Part shown: positions 55,434-62,207 of the stretch, one piece after another | How the letters are laid out: each line of letters begins with the position of its first letter | How positions within the stretch are numbered: position 1 is the stretch's first letter | Source: Acetobacteraceae bacterium | GTDB lineage: Bacteria; Pseudomonadota; Alphaproteobacteria; Acetobacterales; Acetobacteraceae | DNA length: 64,000 nucleotides | NCBI GenBank assembly: GCA_031291725.1 | Contig: JARLIM010000035.1 | Coordinates: forward strand, 62,001 to 126,000 | Direction of reading: 5' to 3' | Translations under genes and position numbers: made by a program | Notes under the pieces: generated by a model | Told to the model about the DNA's origin: nothing | The model's input: the letters and a program-made list of their open reading frames with translations, nothing else | The model's database searches: none

Positions 55434-56423
55434 ATGAGCAAGTCTTCCGCGCACAACGCTGCCGAATTCTCCCCTCCGCCCCCGCGCGGTCGTATCTACA
55501 ACTCCATTTTGGACACGGTGGGCGGCACGCCGCTGGTCCGAATACCCCGCATTTCGGCAGCCGACGGGCTCTGTGCCGATCTGGCGGTCAAGCTGGAATA
55601 TTTCAATCCGCTTGGCTCGGTGAAGGATCGTGTGGGCCTGGCGATGATCAACGCTGCCGAAGCGGCGGGGGAGATCTGGCCGGAACGATCAACCATCGTC
55701 GAGCCGACCTCCGGCAATACCGGCATCGCACTCGCCTTCGTCGCCGCCTCGCGGGGCTATCGGCTGTTGGTGACGATGCCGGAAGGCGCCTCCATCGAGC
55801 GGCGCAAGATGCTGCGGTTGATGGGTGCCTCGGTGGTGCTCACACCGGCGCGCTCCGGAATGGCCGGGGCGATTGCCAAGGCCGAGGAGATCGTCGCCTC
55901 CACACCGGGGGCCTGGATGGCGCGGCAATTCGACAATCCGGCCAACCCGGCGATGCATGAAGCCACCACCGCCGAGGAAATCTGGGTGGACACGGATGGC
56001 CGCGTGGACATCATCGTCGGTGGCGCAGGCACTGGCGGCACCATCACCGGCATCGCCCGCCGCCTCAAGCCACGCAAGCCGGGGCTGCGCATCTGCGTGG
56101 TAGAGCCTGCGGAAAGTGCGGTGCTCTCGGGTGACGAGCCGGGGCCGCACGGCATTCAGGGCATCGGGCCGGGCTTTCTGCCGGAAAATCTCGATATGTC
56201 GCTGGTCGATGAGGTGCTGCGGGTTTCCGAACGCGACGCCATTGCCACGGCGCGGCGCTGTGCCCAGATGGAAGGTCTGCCTGTTGGCATCTCCTCCGGT
56301 GCGGCGCTGCGGGCAGCTCTCGATCTGGCGCGCAACCCGGCCAATGCGGGTCGCCTGATCGTTGCCATCGCGCCATCTTTCGCCGAACGCTATTTGTCCA
56401 CCGCCCTGTTCAACGGCCTTTGA
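55434..56423 (+). CDS. cysK: Cysteine synthase A (O-acetylserine sulfhydrylase)
   Basis: This 329-residue PLP enzyme makes cysteine from O-acetylserine and sulfide. The PLP Lys64 lies in [15 protein letters not shown], the substrate loop is [12 protein letters not shown], and the PLP phosphate loop is [17 protein letters not shown]. The 20-residue N-terminal tail is longer than usual. It may interact with the neighbouring Rrf2 protein, as CysK does with CymR. The MBL gene follows 17 bases after its stop. Confidence 0.92.
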   Translation: MSKSSAHNAAEFSPPPPRGRIYNSILDTVGGTPLVRIPRISAADGLCADLAVKLEYFNPLGSVKDRVGLAMINAAEAAGEIWPERSTIVEPTSGNTGIALAFVAASRGYRLLVTMPEGASIERRKMLRLMGASVVLTPARSGMAGAIAKAEEIVASTPGAWMARQFDNPANPAMHEATTAEEIWVDTDGRVDIIVGGAGTGGTITGIARRLKPRKPGLRICVVEPAESAVLSGDEPGPHGIQGIGPGFLPENLDMSLVDEVLRVSERDAIATARRCAQMEGLPVGISSGAALRAALDLARNPANAGRLIVAIAPSFAERYLSTALFNGL

Positions 56424-56440
56424 TTTTAAAGGATTTTTCA

Positions 56441-57118
56441 GTGGCCACTCTGCAAATTGCCGTCATTCCCGTCACGATCTTCCAGCAGAACTGCGCCATC
56501 GTCTGGGACAAGGACACGCGTGACTGCATGGTTGTCGATCCGGGCGGCGAGCCAGGCCGGATTGTCGATGCGCTCAACCGCTTCGATCTACAGCCGCAAA
56601 TGCTGCTGCTCACCCACGGCCATCTCGACCATGCGGGCGGAGCCAAGGCGCTCAAGGGACTGATCGACGAAAATCGCCTCAAGCAGGGCTTGGCTCCGGC
56701 ACCGCTGGTGGGCCCCGATCAGCGCGATACTTTCCTGCTCGACAACATCGAGTCGCAGGCGCTGGCCTATGGCATGACCGGACTGCGCAATGCCCAGCCG
56801 GACCGCTTCCTGACCGAGGGCGAAGTGATCAGCCTCGGCGGATTGCGATTTGACGTGCTGCACTGCCCAGGCCACACGCCGGGGCATCTGGTGTTTGTGG
56901 AAAAGACCGCCCGCTTCGCATTGGTCGGCGACGTGCTGTTCCGTGGCAGCGTTGGCCGCACCGATTTCCCTTATGGCAGTCATGAGCAATTGCTGGAATC
57001 AATCGAAACCAAGCTGCTGCCGCTGGGCGACGATGTGCAGTTTCTCTGCGGCCACGGCGAAGGCTCATCGATTGGCGTTGAACGCCAGACGAACCCGTTT
57101 CTGAAAGATATGGCGTGA
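56441..57118 (+). CDS. Metallo-beta-lactamase-fold hydrolase (glyoxalase II-like)
   Basis: This 225-residue protein has the metal site THGHLDHAGG (H59, H61, D63, H64), a later CPGHTPGHLVF and GDVLFRGSVGRTDF. It resembles hydroxyacylglutathione hydrolase-like/YcbL proteins that hydrolyse thioesters, possibly sulfur-linked ones given the cysK neighbour. The start is GTG 56441 behind AAGGA; the track's TTG 56420 overlaps the cysK stop and is less likely. Confidence 0.85.
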   Translation: MATLQIAVIPVTIFQQNCAIVWDKDTRDCMVVDPGGEPGRIVDALNRFDLQPQMLLLTHGHLDHAGGAKALKGLIDENRLKQGLAPAPLVGPDQRDTFLLDNIESQALAYGMTGLRNAQPDRFLTEGEVISLGGLRFDVLHCPGHTPGHLVFVEKTARFALVGDVLFRGSVGRTDFPYGSHEQLLESIETKLLPLGDDVQFLCGHGEGSSIGVERQTNPFLKDMA

Positions 57119-57175
57119 CCCTGGGATACGCACCGCAATCGGGCGCTTGGGTGAACCAGCGTCTATGGGGCGGGA

Positions 57176-57250
57176 TGGTGGGCGATACAGGGATTGAACC
57201 TGTGACCTTCCCCGTGTCAGGGGGACGCTCTCCCGCTGAGCTAATCGCCC
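57176..57250 (-). tRNA. tRNA-Val (anticodon GAC)
   Basis: A 75-nt minus-strand cloverleaf, GGGCGAT acceptor, D-arm GCTC...GAGC, anticodon loop CTGACAC (anticodon GAC), T-arm AGGTTCAATCC and an encoded CCA end (57178-57176). Confidence 0.95.
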
Positions 57251-57314
57251 GCTGGTTCGGCGCTTCTATATCGCCCCCCGCTGGGCCGCAAGTGTTACAG
57301 GATGTCTGTTCGAC

Positions 57315-58217
57315 ATGGCTGGGCGGCCTCAGCGCGTGAACGAAAGGCTTGCGGAATTTGCGCTGGCTGAACTCACGCCCCCCGTGGAGTTGCTCGCCCC
57401 CACAGCCCCACGCGTGCCAGTGCTGTTCACCTCCGCCCATTCTGGACAGATCTACCCATCTGATTTCATTTCAGCTTCCCGGCTCGATCCGGCGGGATTA
57501 CGGCGCAGTGAGGATAGTTTTGTCGATGAATTATTCGATATTGCTCCCCGACTCGGGGCCCCCTTATTGCGCGCCCGCTTCCCTCGCGCGTTCTGCGACC
57601 CCAATCGGGAGAAATGGGAACTCGACCCCGCAATGTTCAGCGAATCGCTGCCGCATTGGGTGAACACCAAAAGTCCGCGCGTGGCGGTGGGCCTGGGCAC
57701 GGTGGCGCGGGTGGTGGCGTCGGGCGACACGATCTACCGCACGAAACTGCGTTTCCCCGAGGTGCAAAGCCGCATCGAGCATTGTTGGCAAAGCTTTCAC
57801 GACGCACTCGCCGCCGAACTCGCCACGATTCGGGCGCGATTCGGCATCGCTGTGCTGATCGATTGCCATTCGATGCCCCGCTCCAGCCAATCCCGCGCCG
57901 ACCGCGCCGATATCGTCATCGGTGATGCGCATGGCACCGCCTGTGCGGCCGAATGGGTGCGTACGGCCGAGGAGCGGCTGCAAAGCCTGGGCTTCCGCAC
58001 CCGGCGCAACGATCCCTATGCCGGCGGCTATATCACCCGCCATTACGGCCGCCCACCCGAGGGCGTGCATGCGATCCAGCTGGAAATCTGCCGCTCGCTC
58101 TACATGAACGAGACGAATTTCACCCGGGCGTCGAATTTCGAGGATGTCCGCAACAGACTCAGCCATTTCGCCACTGATATCGTGCGACATGCCTCCGCGA
58201 TGGCAGGCCAGGCTTAG
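57315..58217 (+). CDS. N-formylglutamate amidohydrolase family protein
   Basis: This 300-residue protein matches the HutG/FGase family that hydrolyses N-formyl-glutamate or related amides in histidine or peptide catabolism. Conserved segments are VPVLFTSAHSGQIYPSDF, EDSFVDELFDIAPRLGAPLLRARFPRAFCDPNREKWELDPAMF, IDCHSMP and the late NDPYAGGYITRHYGRPPEGVHAIQLEICRSLYMNE. No hut genes are nearby. The start is either ATG 57315 or GTG 57336. A hairpin follows the stop. Confidence 0.85.
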   Translation: MAGRPQRVNERLAEFALAELTPPVELLAPTAPRVPVLFTSAHSGQIYPSDFISASRLDPAGLRRSEDSFVDELFDIAPRLGAPLLRARFPRAFCDPNREKWELDPAMFSESLPHWVNTKSPRVAVGLGTVARVVASGDTIYRTKLRFPEVQSRIEHCWQSFHDALAAELATIRARFGIAVLIDCHSMPRSSQSRADRADIVIGDAHGTACAAEWVRTAEERLQSLGFRTRRNDPYAGGYITRHYGRPPEGVHAIQLEICRSLYMNETNFTRASNFEDVRNRLSHFATDIVRHASAMAGQA

Positions 58218-58227
58218 AATTCTGGGC

Positions 58228-58313
58228 AAAAAAAGTGGCGGTGCCCGAGAGCACCGCCAAGTTTAGGGAGGAAACGTCCAAGAAAGCAGCAGTGGCAAAG
58301 CCATCATGCTGCG
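58228..58313 (-). ncRNA. Candidate trans-acting small RNA with anti-Shine-Dalgarno loop
   Basis: Read on the minus strand the region has TTGCAT (58348-58343), a 17-bp spacer and TATCTT (58325-58320), then from about 58313 a transcript of ~86 nt. It would fold into three hairpins: GCAGCA...TGCTGC (58312-58286) with an inner TGGC/GCCA stem, a small GTTT-CCTCCCT-AAAC stem (58275-58261) that exposes CCUCCCU, and a GC-rich 8-bp stem GGCGGTGC/GCACCGCC (58258-58237) followed after two bases by seven Ts (58234-58228), a classical Rho-independent terminator. C-rich anti-SD loops plus such a terminator are the hallmark of alphaproteobacterial alpha-r/cuckoo-type sRNAs. The minus-strand 93-residue ORF here is rejected. 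Confidence 0.65.
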
Positions 58314-58434
58314 ATGCACAAGATATGTTTCGCCGCTTCGAAATGCAAGAACTTTTTTGCAATGCAGCATAATCGATTTTTGACAGCCCCGCGCAGGGTG
58401 CGTTAACGAATTTTAAAGGTTTTAACGGCAGAGT

Positions 58435-59274
58435 ATGCAAATGCCCTGCTCCGCCCCTCGCTTTCGAACATTGATTTTTCCCCTGGCTTGGGCGCTGTTG
58501 GCCGTTGTTTTTGGACTGATTTTCCCTGCCTGGGCCGATGTAAATTCACCACCAAACCCGAGCAACACCGCCGCGCTCGCCACCCGTGATATCGCAATCC
58601 AGTGCGACATCGCGGCCAACATGGCTGGCCAGATGGCGGGCATTCCCAATCGGGTGATGCAGGCCATAGCCTTGGTGGAAAGTGGCCGTCGCGCCGCAGA
58701 TGGCCGTCTGCATCCCTGGCCGTGGAGCATCAATGTGGAAGGCACGGACCATATATTCGAAAGCCGCGCATCTGCCATTGCCGCCGTGCAGGCATTTCAA
58801 GCGGCGGGATCGCGCTCGATCGATGTCGGTTGCCTGCAGGTGAACCTGCTGCATCACCCGCACGCCTTTGCCTCACTGGAACAGGCATTCGACCCGATGA
58901 CCAATGCGCGCTACGCCGCCCTGTTCCTGCGCGATTTATATGGGCAAACCGGCTCCTGGTCGAAGGCCATCGCCGCCTATCATTCAGCCACTCCCGCCTT
59001 GGGCGATGCCTATCGGCAGAAGGTGATGGCAATGCTCAACGCCAATGGGGGGGCTGGGGAGATTGCCAATGAACCGCTCATCGCCGGGGGGGCAGGAGCC
59101 AGCGGGGTGGGCGGGGCATTGGCGATGCGAATGCCGGGCTGGATGGCCGCCCATGCTCTGGGAACGCGATCAGGCTCGGCGAACGCGCCCATCACCGCCA
59201 CCGGGCGCGGGCTCGATTCCTATCGGCTTCGTGCCATCGCGGGCTGGAGCCGGCTGCCGATGAAGCCGGGGTGA
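58435..59274 (+). CDS. Lytic transglycosylase (SLT-domain) exported protein
   Basis: This 279-residue protein has a signal peptide (LIFPLAWALLAVVFGLIFPAWA) and a soluble lytic transglycosylase domain: NRVMQAIALVESGRRAADG with catalytic Glu82, then SIDVGCLQVNLLHHPHAFASLEQAFDPMTNARYAALFLRDLYGQTGSWSKAIAAYHSATP. It cleaves peptidoglycan glycan strands, often for secretion, flagellar or pilus assembly. The last ~80 residues are Gly/Ala-rich and of no recognisable fold. Both ATG 58435 and 58441 are possible starts. TTGACA at 58380 is a good -35, but no good -10 is placed for it. Confidence 0.83.
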   Translation: MQMPCSAPRFRTLIFPLAWALLAVVFGLIFPAWADVNSPPNPSNTAALATRDIAIQCDIAANMAGQMAGIPNRVMQAIALVESGRRAADGRLHPWPWSINVEGTDHIFESRASAIAAVQAFQAAGSRSIDVGCLQVNLLHHPHAFASLEQAFDPMTNARYAALFLRDLYGQTGSWSKAIAAYHSATPALGDAYRQKVMAMLNANGGAGEIANEPLIAGGAGASGVGGALAMRMPGWMAAHALGTRSGSANAPITATGRGLDSYRLRAIAGWSRLPMKPG

Positions 59275-59308
59275 GACCGTCGCCAACGGCATCGTGCGCC
59301 GATAAACA

Positions 59309-59337
59309 TTGACGTAACCCAGGGCACGGCGCATCAG
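59309..59337 (+). promoter_or_regulatory. Probable rnpB promoter
   Basis: TTGACG (59309-59314), a 17-bp spacer and CATCAG (59332-59337) end seven bases before the 5' base of the RNase P P1 helix at about 59345. The -35 is strong and the -10 weak. Confidence 0.5.
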
Positions 59338-59344
59338 GCGGTCT

Positions 59345-59746
59345 GCCAGACGGTTGGACGACCGCTGTCGGATGCAAATCCGGTGGAGGAAAGTCCGGGC
59401 TCCACGGAGATACGGTGCCGGTTAACGACCGGCGGGGGCGACCCCAGGGACAGTGCCACAGAAAACAAACCGCCAGGACCGGATCTCCTTCGGGAAAGCC
59501 GCTTCAGGCAAGGGTGAAACGGTGCGGTAAGAGCGCACCGCGCTTCTGGTAACAGCGGCGGCAGGGCAAACCCCACCGGGAGCAAGACCGAATAGGAGCG
59601 GCCGGCGGCTGCGAAAGCAGTGACGCAGGGGCATTTCCGCCCTGTCGCTCGGGTTGGTCGCGCGAGGCGTGCAGCAATGTATGCCCCAGAGGAATGGTCG
59701 TCTCGTGCCTCGGCACGAACAGAACCCGGCTTACAGACCGTCTGGC
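59345..59746 (+). ncRNA. rnpB: RNase P RNA (class A)
   Basis: The catalytic RNA of RNase P, which matures tRNA 5' ends. Universal P4 strands are GAGGAAAGTCCGGGC (59386-59400) and ACAGAACCCGGCTTACAG (59720-59737). The ends GCCAGACGGT and ACCGTCTGGC pair as helix P1, which sets the boundaries at 59345 and 59746. Internal segments such as GCAAACCCCACC and GCTCGGGTTGG are typical of alphaproteobacterial rnpB. ORFs drawn over it in the track are spurious. Confidence 0.95.
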
Positions 59747-59895
59747 AATTTTCCTCCCAATATCCGCGCCTGCCCCCTCCGAACGGAGTTGCCCCATCTC
59801 GGAAATTCCCTGCCGCGACGTGAATGATTAACCAATTGTGAATGTTGCGTTTTTCTAAATGCACCCCGAGTCGCATGACCAGATTCGCTTTGACG

Positions 59896-59929
59896 CCCAA
59901 ATCTGCCCATGATATCCCATGTCATCCCA
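59896..59929. promoter_or_regulatory. MraZ operator: four CCCA repeats at 10-bp spacing
   Basis: CCCA occurs at 59896, 59906, 59916 and 59926, exactly 10 bp apart, about 76-109 bases before the mraZ start. The complement, TGGG repeats with a 10-bp period, is what MraZ recognises in E. coli (three repeats there, as I recall). Four units and the inverted orientation are notable. Autorepression of the dcw operon is expected. Confidence 0.75.
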
Positions 59930-60004
59930 AATCCGGCTGGCCGCGCAGTGCGTCCGACCCGGTTTTGGCGACAGTCGCGCAATGGAAAGGCCCAACAGGG
60001 CAGC

Positions 60005-60463
60005 ATGACCATCTTCATGGGGCACCAACTGAGCCGGCTTGATGCCAAGGGGCGCGTGAGCATCCCTGCCGGTTTCCGCTCGGTGTTGCGTCAACGCTCC
60101 GCTGACGGCGAAACCCCCAGCCTGATTCTGCGCTCGCATCACCAATTCCGCTGCATCGAAGGTTGGGCGACGGCTGACTTGGAAGCCTACAGCGACAAGC
60201 TCGATGCGCTGGATGATTTCAGCAGCGAACTCAACGATCTCACTTTGGTGATGTTCGGCGACGCACAGCCAGTGCCGATCGACAGCGAAGGCCGCATCGT
60301 GGTGCCCGAGCAGTTGTTGCAGCATGCCGGGATCGACAAGGCGCTGTGGTTCGTCGGCACCCGCAAGACCTTCCAAATCTGGGAGCCCGAAGCTCTCGAA
60401 CGCCGCCGCGCCGAAGCGCGCGCCGCTGCCCCACACATCAAACTGCCGGGGGCATCGTCATGA
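60005..60463 (+). CDS. mraZ: Transcriptional regulator MraZ
   Basis: This 152-residue protein has two AbrB/SpoVT-like MraZ domains, [15 protein letters not shown] near the start and [20 protein letters not shown] near residue 97, which assemble in rings and bind DNA repeats. It should control its own operon of division genes. The start ATG 60005 gives the usual length; the track start at 59909 would run through the operator. Its stop overlaps rsmH by four bases. Confidence 0.92.
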   Translation: MTIFMGHQLSRLDAKGRVSIPAGFRSVLRQRSADGETPSLILRSHHQFRCIEGWATADLEAYSDKLDALDDFSSELNDLTLVMFGDAQPVPIDSEGRIVVPEQLLQHAGIDKALWFVGTRKTFQIWEPEALERRRAEARAAAPHIKLPGASS

Positions 60464-61398
60464 GTGCGCAAGGTCATATTCCGGTGATGCTGGCCGAAGT
60501 GCTGGAGTATCTCGCCCCGGAAGCTGGAGAGACGCATCTGGACGGCACGTTCGGCGGAGGCGGCTATGCCGCGGCGATCCTGGATCGCGGCACCACGCTC
60601 TACGCCATCGACCGCGACCCCGACGCCATCGCCCGTGGCGCGGCCCTGGCGGCACGCCATCCCGGCAAGTTGCACCTGCTGCATGGCGGCTTCGGCGACA
60701 TGGCCAGCCTGCTCGACAGCGTGGGAATCGGCCAACTGGATGGGGTGGTGCTCGATTTGGGCGTCTCGTCGTACCAAATCGACGATCCCAACCGTGGCTT
60801 CTCATTCAGATTTTCAGGCCCCCTCGATATGAGGATGGGGCAGGATGGGATGTCCGCCGCTGATCTGGTGGCAAGCCTGCCCGAGGCCGAACTGGCCGAC
60901 ACGATCTATCGCTACGGCGAGGAACGTGCCTCGCGCCGGATTGCCAAGGCCATCGTGCTGGCCCGCAGCCAAGCGCCGATCCTGACCACGCTGCAACTGG
61001 CCGAAGTGATCCGCTCGGTGATGCCGAAAAGTAAAACCGGCATGGACCCGGCCACCCGTACCTTCCAGGCGCTGCGCATTCGGGTGAACGACGAACTCGG
61101 CCAGATCGAACGCGCGATGGCGGCGGCGGCGAAGCTGTTGGCGCCGGGCGGGCGCTTGGTGGTGGTGTCGTTCCATTCGCTGGAAGACCGCATCATCAAG
61201 CAATTCATGATCGAAGCCTCTGGCCGCACACCGGCCCCGTCGCGCCACAATCCGGCGAGCCTGCTGGAGCGCGAGTCCCCCGCTTTTCACATGCTGACAA
61301 CGCGTGCCGTGCGCCCCTCCGACGGCGAGTGCGCCACAAATTCGCGCGCCCGCAGTGCCAGGTTGCGCGCTATGCAGAAATTGGCGGAGGCAGTATGA
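60460..61398 (+). CDS. rsmH: 16S rRNA (cytosine1402-N4)-methyltransferase RsmH (MraW)
   Basis: This 312-residue methyltransferase modifies C1402 of 16S rRNA. Signatures are [36 protein letters not shown] (SAM site), [23 protein letters not shown], and the C-terminal [22 protein letters not shown] 60460 overlaps the mraZ stop (ATGA); the track's earlier start lies inside mraZ. Confidence 0.93.
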   Translation: MSAQGHIPVMLAEVLEYLAPEAGETHLDGTFGGGGYAAAILDRGTTLYAIDRDPDAIARGAALAARHPGKLHLLHGGFGDMASLLDSVGIGQLDGVVLDLGVSSYQIDDPNRGFSFRFSGPLDMRMGQDGMSAADLVASLPEAELADTIYRYGEERASRRIAKAIVLARSQAPILTTLQLAEVIRSVMPKSKTGMDPATRTFQALRIRVNDELGQIERAMAAAAKLLAPGGRLVVVSFHSLEDRIIKQFMIEASGRTPAPSRHNPASLLERESPAFHMLTTRAVRPSDGECATNSRARSARLRAMQKLAEAV

Positions 61399-62207
61399 TC
61401 CGGCGTTTCACCCTGATGTGTCTCATCATCGCCGCCGTGTCAGGTCTGCACCTGTATTCGGTCAAGCGCGATGCGCAGTTGCAGGACCGCGAAATCGTCC
61501 GCCTTACCCATGAGGCCAAGGATGTCCGCGCGCATGCGGCGCTGTTGCATGCGGAGTACGATCTGCTCAGCGACCCGGATCGGCTGAAGGACTTGGCCGG
61601 GCAAGTGCTGAAATTGCAGCCGACCGATCCGAAGCAATATGTCGCCTACGCCGATCTCGACAAGCGCCTGCCCGCCGTCGCCCCGCTGCCCGCCCTGCCC
61701 GCCCCGCCGACACCGCCAGAGGTCAAGGTTGAACCCGCCCCCGCGCCAGAGCCTGCCCCTGCGGCGGGCGAGACGCCGAAGCCGGAATTGGTGGCCAAGG
61801 CACCTGAGCGCCCGGCGATAGAGCCTGGCTCTGACAAAGCGGGCCAATTGGCGCGCGTGATGGCCGCGCTTGATACACCCTCCACACCGGCGCCCAAGCC
61901 CGCACCGGTCATGACAGCGGCCCCGCTGGCCGCCGCACCCGCGCCGAAGCCAGCTCCGAGGCCGGTTGCGGTCGCCGAAACCCGTCCGCCGCAGCCACGC
62001 CCAACCGCCGCCCCAGCTCCGGCATATGCGCCTGTGGCATCACGACCGATGCAAACGGCCGCCAACGCACCGCCACCACGCCCAATGCCGGCAATGGCGC
62101 CGCCGGTGCCTGCCCCCACTCCTTATGTCGGCTCGTCTTTGGGCATGGCGCGGATGCATGCGGCACCAGCACGCTACGTTCCTCCGAATAATGGGGATGA
62201 CCCATGA
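61395..62207 (+). CDS. ftsL: Cell division protein FtsL with long Pro/Ala-rich C-terminus
   Basis: This 270-residue protein occupies the ftsL slot between rsmH and ftsI. Residues 1-22 form a membrane segment ([24 protein letters not shown]); a coiled-coil follows (about 25-70) with the FtsL-like [38 protein letters not shown]. FtsL bridges FtsB and FtsI in the divisome. Residues ~95-270 are an extended Pro/Ala-rich, probably disordered, periplasmic tail, far longer than the ~120 residues of E. coli FtsL. Both ends overlap the neighbours by ATGA. Confidence 0.82.
   Translation: MIRRFTLMCLIIAAVSGLHLYSVKRDAQLQDREIVRLTHEAKDVRAHAALLHAEYDLLSDPDRLKDLAGQVLKLQPTDPKQYVAYADLDKRLPAVAPLPALPAPPTPPEVKVEPAPAPEPAPAAGETPKPELVAKAPERPAIEPGSDKAGQLARVMAALDTPSTPAPKPAPVMTAAPLAAAPAPKPAPRPVAVAETRPPQPRPTAAPAPAYAPVASRPMQTAANAPPPRPMPAMAPPVPAPTPYVGSSLGMARMHAAPARYVPPNNGDDP

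Noticed and set aside
58159-58440. 93-residue minus-strand ORF between the hutG-like and lytic transglycosylase genes
   Set aside because: It reads through a strong terminator hairpin and into hutG; the region is better explained as a small RNA gene.
59334-59900. Several ORFs drawn across 59.3-59.9 kb
   Set aside because: The DNA encodes RNase P RNA, whose universal helices are visible; the ORFs are artefacts.
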